This document shows positions 8,404-14,336 of a stretch of 17,897 bases of DNA, in pieces (the stretch's first letter is position 1; each line of letters starts with the position of its first letter). This DNA is from Bacteroidales bacterium (GTDB lineage Bacteria; Bacteroidota; Bacteroidia; Bacteroidales; UBA4417), in the NCBI GenBank assembly GCA_016707705.1, contig JADJHD010000054.1, forward strand, positions 1 to 17,897, given 5' to 3'. A program made the translations under genes and the position numbers. The notes beneath the pieces are model-generated. The model was not told the origin of the DNA, searched no databases, and saw only the letters and a program-made list of their open reading frames with translations.

Positions 8404-8809
8404 TTATCTCAGAACAAAAGGCACAACGGTGGCTATGATGCCCGTGAAAAGTACTACCAGGATAAAGAGGTTGTAGCGGACATTATAGTTTTCGAGGAGT
8501 GACTTATCGTAGTATTTGTCGACGTTCTGATCCTTGTACATGGTGATGAGTCCGTTGATCAGCTTGGTGCGGGTTTGCCTGCCCTTGAACAGTCCGAAGA
8601 TCACCACGATATTAACAACAACTATCAGAGCCACAAAAATGAACATGACAATCAGTTGAGCATTGTCGGTTCTGGATTTTTCTACCATTCCCGCATTTAT
8701 GGCAAGAGTGAGAAGGTTCAGAAATATGGAGGTCAGAATAAAAGATGATATCTGTCTTTGTGTTCTGATTTAATTCAGAGGTAAATTGTTTATGGATATG
8801 TTCCAGCAT
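8404..8809 (-). pseudogene. Small three-helix membrane protein, unknown, single frameshift
   Basis: Two minus-strand frames join into one plausible gene. The first starts at ATG 8809 and gives MLEHIHKQFTSELNQNTKTD then II-F. The second carries on ILTSIFLNLLTLAINAG (membrane segment 1), then MVEKSRTDNAQ, LIVMFIFVALIVVVNIVVIF (segment 2), a charged loop with TKLINGLITMYKDQNVDKYY, and LFILVVLFTGIIATVVPFVL (segment 3) before the stop at 8404. Removing one T from the TTTT run near 8742-8746 (minus strand ATCATCTTTTATT) restores a single frame of about 135 codons. Without repair only the last 94 residues (from ATG 8688) have a start, and segment 1 is lost. I do not recognise the family. It faces the ALDH gene tail to tail and lies below two other minus-strand envelope genes. 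Confidence 0.6.
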
Positions 8810-8897
8810 GTTGCAAGTATTTGTATGAATTAAATTTATCTCTTCAATGATCCAGTTTGTCAGTATTATCCAGTTGCTTTATGCTCAACAGACAATG

Positions 8898-9269
8898 CTA
8901 TTCCTGATCTGATTCATCAACTGAATTTTCCTTAGGGTACATTCGGTGGTGTAAAATAAAAAGAATTCCCGTCAGCAGGAAAGGCATGGTTACAACCAGC
9001 GACCAGGGATTTCCGGCGAAGGCCTTGAAAAAGATGCTGGCAGCTATGCTGGCAATGATCAGAATTATGCCCCCGGCTAGTTCCATAAACCATGCAATAA
9101 GCACACAGAGCAAAACTAGAAATGCCGGTATATTACTCATTATCAAACATGTAAGTGTTTGCTGCCATTTGATGTATTCTCCAATACAATCCAGTGAGAA
9201 CATCATCATAAACAACACTGCACAAATCCCAAAAATTCTGGGCAGCCAAAAAAGGATTCTCTCTTTCAT
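8898..9269 (-). CDS. Small four-helix inner-membrane protein, unknown function
   Basis: The 123-residue protein starts MKERILFWLPRIFGICAVLF and has about four hydrophobic segments: residues 8-27, about 41-61 (LTCLIMSNIPAFLVLLCVLI), about 65-86 (LAGGIILIIASIAASIFF) and about 91-108 (SLVVTMPFLLTGILFILHH), followed by a short acidic tail. The pattern 'LPR--GI...F--LF-LD', an 'AW--E--GG' turn before the third helix, and 'G-LF-L' at the end is that of a common uncharacterised small membrane protein family in bacteria. I assign no function. It follows the secreted protein gene by 35 bases on the same strand, so they are probably co-transcribed. Confidence 0.7.
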   Translation of the reverse strand: MKERILFWLPRIFGICAVLFMMMFSLDCIGEYIKWQQTLTCLIMSNIPAFLVLLCVLIAWFMELAGGIILIIASIAASIFFKAFAGNPWSLVVTMPFLLTGILFILHHRMYPKENSVDESDQE

Positions 9270-9304
9270 TTCAATTGATTTTAAGATTTACCAGTTCAGG
9301 GAGT

Positions 9305-9802
9305 TTACCAGCAATAGCCGAAACGGGTATCAAGTCCCAATGGAGCAACTTTCCATTTTCCCTTCAATTTCATAGCACCAATCCACAACTGCTCTTCAAC
9401 CCCCATTTTCTTTTCGTTAAACCTGAATTGAACCCCCGGATTCAAGGAAGCGATCGGAAAAAATACTCGCTTATTCTCCTTTTCAGGCACCTTTGGAGAA
9501 ATTAGCACCGTGTACTGAGCAGCAAGTGAGGGTCGCCAGTTTCCATCAAAAAAGTAATATCTGTAGGCTGCGCTCACACCTCCCGGAAAAACAAGGCTAT
9601 TTTCGTAGGCAGCCTGCACATTGAGCTCAAGTGCATTGTGATCATCAATCCAATAGCGGTAGTATGGCCCAAAGATAAAGTGGCCGCTTAAAATGAAGGA
9701 TACACCAATCTCAGATTTCTGGGCTTTTACCTGCTCACCTTGCATTACTAATGCAATTGTCAGCATCAGAGCCAAAAAGAACATTGCAACATTAAGTTTC
9801 AT
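9305..9802 (-). CDS. Small secreted beta-rich (outer-membrane-like) protein
   Basis: The 165-residue protein begins with a clear signal peptide (MKLNVAMFFLALMLTIALVM), with likely cleavage around residues 26-29 (KAQ). The mature part alternates hydrophobic and polar residues with many aromatics: IGVSFILSGHFIFGPYYRYW, ALELNVQAAYENSLVF, GVSAAYRYYFF, PSLAAQYTVLI and LNPGVQFRFNEKKMGVEEQL. It ends RFGYCW, a C-terminal aromatic residue as in outer-membrane barrels. It is short, so an eight-strand barrel or a periplasmic beta protein is possible. I know no specific family. It is divergent from the 517-residue membrane protein across 161 bases and is the first gene of a minus-strand group of two, possibly three. 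Confidence 0.65.
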   Translation of the reverse strand: MKLNVAMFFLALMLTIALVMQGEQVKAQKSEIGVSFILSGHFIFGPYYRYWIDDHNALELNVQAAYENSLVFPGGVSAAYRYYFFDGNWRPSLAAQYTVLISPKVPEKENKRVFFPIASLNPGVQFRFNEKKMGVEEQLWIGAMKLKGKWKVAPLGLDTRFGYCW

Positions 9803-9963
9803 AGCTCTTCGATTTTTTTTATTTTTGAGGATAGCAGCCGGATTGCTGCGGTGTGGTAAAATTATGAAGGAAGCTCATCCCGGTAAGGGAAATACTCTTG
9901 TAAAATCCCTGCAAAACGTTTTACAATCATTCGACAACACAATTTAACAAATCTAAGTCATCT

Positions 9964-11517
9964 TTGCAAGAGGCAGATAAAATATACCTGGAATTCCTGA
10001 AGAAGGAGATTGTTTCCACCATGCGTGAGACGTACCCCGGTATTAAGCCGGATCTCTCGGAATGGAAGGGACAGGAGATTACCGACTTCCAGGAAGACTT
10101 GCGGATAAAGGTAAAGGCGCATGTGAGTGAGAAATGGTTTTACACTCATTTGAAGGCTCAGAATAAGAGCTTGCCAAGGATTGATATCCTTAACCTATTG
10201 TGCAGGTACACCGGACATCAGAACTGGGAAGATTTCAAGTTCAGCAAGGGAGCTGAGCCAGCAGCTGCGGGACTTGAAAAGAAGGCTAACCGGATGTTTC
10301 TGATAATTCCCGCTCTGGTTATTATTGTAATGGCAGTCTTCTATAGCTTGTTCATGCTTTTCAATACGAGGGAATATCATTTCAGCTTTTATGATGCACA
10401 ATCACTGCAACCCATCAAAGGAATGAATATCAAAGTAACCGTTTTTAAAGAGAATGAATCACCCATTGAATACCTCTGCGATAATGAGGGCAATGTAAAT
10501 CTGGAAACCAATAGCAGTCAGGTAAAAATGCTTGTTGAATCGCCATTTTATAAGACAGATACAATCACCAGATTCCTGAGGAAATTCACCAACAACGAAA
10601 AGATCGGACTTCAGATTAACGACAATGCCCTGATGCTTAATTACTTTACCCAGATGAAGGTAGAGGATTGGAACAAGCGAAGGAATATGCTCGACAGTCT
10701 GTTCGCGGATGATGCCATTATCTACAGGATTTATGGAAAGCAGCAATCAACCGGAATGGAATTGATGAATAAGGAAGAATTTATCGACTTTATGTCGGTG
10801 CCTTCTTCAAGCTTAAAGGGAATGGAAATCCTTGATATCAGGAATTCAGGAATAAAATTAAAATATTGCGTTACCGAATTAATGAACAGTTGCAATGAGA
10901 CGTTTCTTTGCCATATCATTGCTGATTACCTTGTACATTGTGTGCAGTTCAAAAGCTGCTCCAGGGAGGAAGCTATTGCCAGTGACGAAGCAGCGAAAAT
11001 TAAGACGGCTGTGGATAGCATCAGAAATGAGGCTGATATGGAATCCCTATCGGAACAGGCTTTATTTTCCTACGCCAAAACAGCCAGGCAAAAATTTCAG
11101 GATTTTGCTGATTATCTGTCAATTGTGAATGATACATCCACAAATATTGAATTCCGCGAGAAGGCTGCCAGGATTGCCAGTTCACTTTTCATATCGGATA
11201 AAATAACCATTTCAAACCCATTTAGCTCTTCGAGAAAGCAGCTAGCTCTTGACGAATTGCTTTCCGCAGGAATGTCGAACAGTTATCCGAAACAAAGCTT
11301 CAGGATTGAATCCACAGCAGAAGAGCAAGCTTTCAGGAGAGTAAATGACAGTCTGTATTCCGGCAGGCTCTCCTTCATCATTTCTTCATTTGCTGCTGAT
11401 AACCGAAAGCCCGGAAACATTAGTGGTTCGATCGAAATCCTTGTTGCCAGAGTCAGTAAGGACTTTGGAGATAAACGAATCAGAACCTGGAAGGTTTTTT
11501 TGGGAGAGATGGAGTAG
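9964..11517 (+). CDS. One-pass membrane protein with cytoplasmic regulator-like domain and periplasmic region, unknown function
   Basis: The 517-residue frame is intact. Residues 1-95 form a soluble domain ending SEKWFYTHLKAQNKSLPRID, ILNLLCRYTGHQNWEDF. This ending resembles the 'S--TL-R--G------R-TLD-L--Y-GY--W--F' domain found at the N-terminus of many Bacteroidota proteins, often with putative regulatory roles. One membrane segment follows (about 111-133, MFLIIPALVIIVMAVFYSLF). Residues about 136-205 look like a small beta domain (carboxypeptidase-regulatory-like: AQSLQPIKGMNIKVTVF, DNEGNVNLET). Residues about 225-330 could be an NTF2-like fold and hold five cysteines. Residues 340-517 are mostly helical and unknown. 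Positive charges before the helix put the N-terminus in the cytoplasm. The overall plan resembles ToxR/CadC-type membrane regulators, but DNA binding is inference. The listed start is TTG and overlaps a near-match -7 box (9959-9966), so translation may begin further in, for example at ATG 10021. Confidence 0.7.
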   Translation: MQEADKIYLEFLKKEIVSTMRETYPGIKPDLSEWKGQEITDFQEDLRIKVKAHVSEKWFYTHLKAQNKSLPRIDILNLLCRYTGHQNWEDFKFSKGAEPAAAGLEKKANRMFLIIPALVIIVMAVFYSLFMLFNTREYHFSFYDAQSLQPIKGMNIKVTVFKENESPIEYLCDNEGNVNLETNSSQVKMLVESPFYKTDTITRFLRKFTNNEKIGLQINDNALMLNYFTQMKVEDWNKRRNMLDSLFADDAIIYRIYGKQQSTGMELMNKEEFIDFMSVPSSSLKGMEILDIRNSGIKLKYCVTELMNSCNETFLCHIIADYLVHCVQFKSCSREEAIASDEAAKIKTAVDSIRNEADMESLSEQALFSYAKTARQKFQDFADYLSIVNDTSTNIEFREKAARIASSLFISDKITISNPFSSSRKQLALDELLSAGMSNSYPKQSFRIESTAEEQAFRRVNDSLYSGRLSFIISSFAADNRKPGNISGSIEILVARVSKDFGDKRIRTWKVFLGEME

Positions 11518-11540
11518 AAATTGAGATTATTGGGTATATG

Positions 11541-11552
11541 TGCTAATTAGCA
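11541..11552. repeat. 12-base perfect palindrome downstream of the membrane-regulator gene
   Basis: TGCTAATTAGCA is a perfect 12-base palindrome 24 bases after the stop of the 517-residue protein. It has no loop and no following T-run, so it is not a standard terminator. It could be a protein-binding site, or chance. A weaker inverted repeat, ACTCA/TGAGT with a 7-base spacer, lies at 11571-11587. Confidence 0.3.
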
Positions 11553-11678
11553 TTGAATTTGCGAAACATAACTCAGTCCGATTGAGTCATACTTGGATGC
11601 TTTTACCTGCCAGGGAGGAAAAATTTTGAAGAAAGATTCAGAGGCAGAATAACTCTGGAAAAAGGTTAAAAAAGTGAC

Positions 11679-11686
11679 TAACTTTG
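11679..11686 (+). promoter_or_regulatory. Putative -7 box (TAACTTTG) for the antitoxin-like gene
   Basis: TAACTTTG matches TAnnTTTG and lies 19 bases before the ATG at 11706, leaving a short leader of roughly a dozen bases, as is usual in Bacteroidota. No clear -33 TTG is visible. Confidence 0.5.
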
Positions 11687-11705
11687 TGGTAAGAATTGGA
11701 ATATT

Positions 11706-11948
11706 ATGAGCACAATTGAAATAAAACAGAGTTTTCACAATCTTATTGATTCTATTGATAATGAGAAGATTCTTCTCTTCTTTTATGATATTATAAAAAG
11801 GAAATCATCCTCAAAGGATGGTCAAATCTGGAATAAACTTACTCCTGCCCAAAAAGATGAATTATTGCTTTCACTCGCTGAATCGGAGAGTCCAGAATAC
11901 CTTACTTCCAACGATGATATGAAAAACAAACATAAAAAATGGCTCTAA
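11706..11948 (+). CDS. Antitoxin-like protein of a type II toxin-antitoxin pair (orphan)
   Basis: The 80-residue protein begins MSTIEIKQSFHNLIDSIDNE and continues KILLFFYDIIKRK, then a segment with IWNKLTPAQKDELLLSLAES and a tail ending DDMKNKHKKWL. This layout is typical of the small antitoxin-like proteins found before RelE/ParE-type toxins in Bacteroidota: a helix with 'IDSI-D---L--FYD-----', then 'W--L----K-ELL-AL-ESE', then '-H--MK-KH-KWL'. A canonical DNA-binding domain is not obvious. Its last codons overlap an ATG (11939) in another frame, the usual position of the toxin gene, but only 14 toxin codons remain. If expressed, it would be an antitoxin with no adjacent partner. A -7 box sits 19 bases before its ATG. 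Confidence 0.65.
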   Translation: MSTIEIKQSFHNLIDSIDNEKILLFFYDIIKRKSSSKDGQIWNKLTPAQKDELLLSLAESESPEYLTSNDDMKNKHKKWL

Positions 11949-11983
11949 CTATTTTCTGGACGAAAAGAGCATCCAGGAAATAG
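11939..11983 (+). pseudogene. Remnant of a RelE/ParE-type toxin (first 14 codons)
   Basis: An ATG overlapping the last codons of the antitoxin gene starts MALTIFWTKRASRK and then meets TAG at 11981-11983. The sequence resembles the opening beta-strand of RelE/ParE toxins of Bacteroidota ('M-L-I-WT--A---'), and the 10-base overlap with the antitoxin is the usual operon arrangement. A toxin of about 95 residues would need a further 250 bases, but only 22 bases separate this stop from the tail-to-tail DNA glycosylase gene. Most of the toxin is therefore gone. The identification rests on 14 residues and position only. Confidence 0.5.
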
Positions 11984-12005
11984 AGATTCCGAGAATTTAA
12001 TTCAG

Positions 12006-12581
12006 TTAATGAGCATCAAACCGATGGCATTCTGTCAGATGGTCATTAACCATTCCCGCGGCTTGCATAAAGGCATAGCAAATGGTAGTCCCGACGAATT
12101 TGAAACCTCGCTTTTTCAGATCCTTGCTCATTGCATCCGATTCGGGAGAGGAAACCGGAATTTGTGAGAGGGAGGTAATGTTATTCTGAATAGTCTTGCC
12201 ACCCGTGAACTGCCAGATATATCTATCGAAGGAGCCAAACTCCTCCACCACTTTGAGGTAGCCTTTTGCATTCTCAACTGTCCCCCTGATTTTCAGTTGA
12301 TTCCTGATAATACCGGCATCCTGCATCAAAAGCTGAATTTTGCCTTCTGAATAATTGGCAATAACCTCGGGTTCAAAATCATCAAAAGCCTTCCTGAAAT
12401 TCTCCCTCTTGTGGAGGATTGTCCTCCAGCTCAAACCAGCCTGAAAGGCATCCAGCACCATGAATTCAAAGAGTTTCCTGTCGTCGTGCAATGGAACGCC
12501 CCATTCTTCATCGTGGTATTTGATCATCAACGGGTCATTTGAAGGCCAGCTGCAGCTTTTCTTTTCTGTTGGTAAGTTCAT
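12006..12581 (-). CDS. tag: DNA-3-methyladenine glycosylase I
   Basis: The 191-residue intact enzyme matches Tag along its length. CSWPSNDPLMIKYHDEEWGV contains zinc ligands Cys10 and His23; DHLTECHRF near the C-terminus supplies His181 and Cys185 (H-x3-C), completing the zinc site. QAGLSW (47-52) with Trp52 lines the base pocket, followed by TILHKRENFRKAF. The active-site position equal to Glu38 of the E. coli enzyme holds Asp44 here (LDAFQAG instead of LEGQQAG), an acidic but shorter side chain. FVGTTICYAFMQAAGMVNDH is the conserved C-terminal helix. Tag removes 3-methyladenine from alkylated DNA, starting base-excision repair in the cytoplasm. It stands alone, divergent from the marR operon across 200 bases, with a -7 box 21 bases upstream of its ATG. 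Confidence 0.93.
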   Translation of the reverse strand: MNLPTEKKSCSWPSNDPLMIKYHDEEWGVPLHDDRKLFEFMVLDAFQAGLSWRTILHKRENFRKAFDDFEPEVIANYSEGKIQLLMQDAGIIRNQLKIRGTVENAKGYLKVVEEFGSFDRYIWQFTGGKTIQNNITSLSQIPVSSPESDAMSKDLKKRGFKFVGTTICYAFMQAAGMVNDHLTECHRFDAH

Positions 12582-12601
12582 GCAAGGTCAGATTTGATTC
12601 T

Positions 12602-12609
12602 CAAAAGTA
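12602..12609 (-). promoter_or_regulatory. Putative -7 box (TACTTTTG) for tag
   Basis: On the minus strand the bases read TACTTTTG, fitting TAnnTTTG, 20 bases before the tag ATG. This leaves a short leader and supports the start chosen for tag. Confidence 0.45.
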
Positions 12610-12725
12610 TAAAAATCCAAGCCTCCATTCAGGCATTGAGTTTTCTTACAACCACATCTTTCACAAACTAACGACAATACGCCTGAACTCTATACCTAAA
12701 GGACTGCAAATAAAAATCGTTAAAT

Positions 12726-12748
12726 AATAGTTAATAATGTAAACTATT
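12726..12748. promoter_or_regulatory. Inverted repeat, probable MarR operator
   Basis: AATAGTT (12726-12732) and AACTATT (12742-12748) are perfect 7-base inverted repeats separated by 9 bases; the inner TTA/TAA bases also mirror each other. The repeat ends 13 bases before the -7 box of the marR operon, so it covers the -33 region where a bound repressor would block polymerase. MarR proteins commonly bind such sites and repress their own operon. The assignment to this MarR is inferred. Confidence 0.55.
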
Positions 12749-12761
12749 TTCGCTTATGCTA

Positions 12762-12769
12762 TACCTTTG
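12762..12769 (+). promoter_or_regulatory. Putative -7 box (TACCTTTG) for the marR-efflux operon
   Basis: TACCTTTG matches TAnnTTTG exactly and lies 12 bases before the ATG at 12782. An upstream in-frame TTG at 12767 is part of this box and would not be transcribed, so the ATG is the better start for marR. Confidence 0.55.
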
Positions 12770-12781
12770 TCGACTCAAACA

Positions 12782-13234
12782 ATGGACACATTACTTGAAA
12801 ATATTGATAATCAACCGTTGGGGTTTTTCCTGACCCGGACCGGCAAAAGTTATTTGTCTGAATTGAACCAGCAGCTCTCGAATCTGGACATAGAGAGAAA
12901 CTATTACTCTTTGATTATCATTGAAAGGGGACAGGGGCAGCTCACTCAGAATGAACTGGCTGCCGCACTCGGCACTGATAAGGTTAGTGTGGTAAGAATC
13001 GTTGATTATCTGGTATCGAAAGGATATATCCGACGCTTAAGGAGTAAAGAAGACAAGAGGAAATTTTGTCTGGTCGGCACTCCCAAAGCCTTGCTGGCGC
13101 TGCCGCATATCAGGAAAGCCATTGCAGGCGCAAATGAAAAAGCATTAAGTAGCCTTTCAGCAGATGAAAAGAAAGAATTCATCAGGATGCTGGGCATCAT
13201 AAAATCCAATCTAAATTCATCCAAGACCTTCTGA
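12782..13234 (+). CDS. MarR-family transcriptional regulator
   Basis: The protein has 150 residues from the ATG chosen because the -7 box ends 12 bases upstream. Dimerisation helices flank a winged helix-turn-helix: GQLTQNELAAALGTDKVSVV (about residues 52-71) followed by RIVDYLVSKGYIRR, with the wing SKEDKRKFCLVGT (about 88-100) containing the Asp91-x-Arg93 pair typical of MarR. The C-terminal helices (about 103-145) complete the dimer interface. It probably represses the efflux operon it heads and is released by a pump substrate or related ligand, via the inverted repeat at 12726-12748. It stops 2 bases before the adaptor gene, so the two are surely co-transcribed. No defects are visible. 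Confidence 0.9.
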   Translation: MDTLLENIDNQPLGFFLTRTGKSYLSELNQQLSNLDIERNYYSLIIIERGQGQLTQNELAAALGTDKVSVVRIVDYLVSKGYIRRLRSKEDKRKFCLVGTPKALLALPHIRKAIAGANEKALSSLSADEKKEFIRMLGIIKSNLNSSKTF

Positions 13235-13236
13235 CT

Positions 13237-14277
13237 ATGAAAGTTTACCTCTCAATTAGTCTAATTGCCATTGCCGCCTTATTCCTTTCATGCAAGGATT
13301 CAGGCAAAGACAAGAATCCCAAGGAAAAACCTCCTGCAATCGTGGATGTGCTGATAGCTGGTCCTGAAAAGATTGCTTTCAGCCTTGATGTAAATGGCAC
13401 TGTTCTTTCGGATGAAATGATCGAAATCCATACAGAAGTGAGTGGCAGAATCACCATGCTGAATATGCCCGATGGTGCGTATGTTGCAGAAGGAACTGTC
13501 CTTGCAAAGCTTAACAACGATGAAATTGTTGCTGAACTTGAACAGCTGAACAGTCAGCTTGAACTTGCCCGCAAGACTGAAAAGCGCCTTCGCGACCTGC
13601 TGAAGGTGAATGGGGTAAATCAGGCAGAATATGATGCCGCTTTAAACCAGGTTCAGGTGATTGAAGCCAATGTCAAGATCACTACTGCGAAACTGGATAA
13701 AACCATATTGAAAGCTCCTTTTTCCGGCAAGCTCGGATTGAGGCAGGTCAGCAATGGTGCCTATGTTACCCCACAGACCGTTTTGGGCAGTCTGCAGACC
13801 GACAAGGTAAAGATCGATTTTACAGTTCCTGAAACACAAGCTTCCCTCGTTAAGATAGGGAATCTCGTAAAAGTTCAGAATAATGGTTCCTCCCAGTCGC
13901 ATGAGGCAAGGATAGTAGCTCTGGAACCACAGATCAATACTGCCAGCCGCAATGTGAAAGTCAGAGCTCTGCTGAATTCCGGAAGCCTTTATCCCGGATC
14001 ATTTGTGAAAGTTAGCATTGAGCAGGTTCATAATGGTATCAGCGTTCCTACAAATGCCATCATTCCAGATGCACAGTCGAGCCAGGTAGTACTTGTTAAA
14101 GAAGGAAAAGCTGTCTTTACAAATGTAGAAACCGGTTACAGGACAGCCAGCAAGGTTGAACTGCTGAATGGAATTGCCGAAGGCGACAGTGTGATTGTAA
14201 GCGGAATGCTCTTCGTGAGACCAAATGCAGTTGTTAAGGTCAGGCGTAGTATGAAACCTGAAGAGGTGAAGCCATAA
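13237..14277 (+). CDS. RND efflux periplasmic adaptor (membrane fusion protein), lipoprotein
   Basis: The 346-residue intact protein has an N-terminal lipoprotein signal ending FLSC, with Cys19 as the lipid-bearing residue, then a charged linker. The adaptor domains follow: first half of the lipoyl (barrel-sandwich) domain (about 60-90, EVSGRITMLNMPDGAYVAEG), a short alpha-hairpin (about 90-150, LEQLNSQLELARKTEKRLRD to ANVKITTAKLD), second lipoyl half (LKAPFSGKLGLRQVSNGAYV), beta-barrel domain (about 190-265) and membrane-proximal domain (ISVPTNAIIPDAQ onward). It links the inner-membrane RND pump to the TolC-like channel. The short hairpin suits MexA/AcrA-type adaptors. The permease gene starts 59 bases downstream. 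Confidence 0.93.
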   Translation: MKVYLSISLIAIAALFLSCKDSGKDKNPKEKPPAIVDVLIAGPEKIAFSLDVNGTVLSDEMIEIHTEVSGRITMLNMPDGAYVAEGTVLAKLNNDEIVAELEQLNSQLELARKTEKRLRDLLKVNGVNQAEYDAALNQVQVIEANVKITTAKLDKTILKAPFSGKLGLRQVSNGAYVTPQTVLGSLQTDKVKIDFTVPETQASLVKIGNLVKVQNNGSSQSHEARIVALEPQINTASRNVKVRALLNSGSLYPGSFVKVSIEQVHNGISVPTNAIIPDAQSSQVVLVKEGKAVFTNVETGYRTASKVELLNGIAEGDSVIVSGMLFVRPNAVVKVRRSMKPEEVKP

Positions 14278-14336
14278 TATTCAGGCATCATCTCATCTAA
14301 GGCAAATGAAATTATAATCTACCAAGGAACTCAACC

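Noticed and set aside
9834..9850. GCAGC / GCTGC inverted repeat, considered as a terminator hairpin
   Set aside because: The stem is only five bases, no T-run follows on either strand in the right place, and it sits in a divergent promoter gap where no terminator is needed.
11541..11552. TGCTAATTAGCA palindrome, considered as a terminator for the 517-residue protein gene
   Set aside because: There is no loop or T-run, so it is listed only as a palindrome of unknown role.
11547..11738. 63-codon minus-strand open frame ahead of the antitoxin-like gene
   Set aside because: It overlaps the promoter and first codons of the antitoxin-like gene and matches no family I know; the gap is better read as untranslated.
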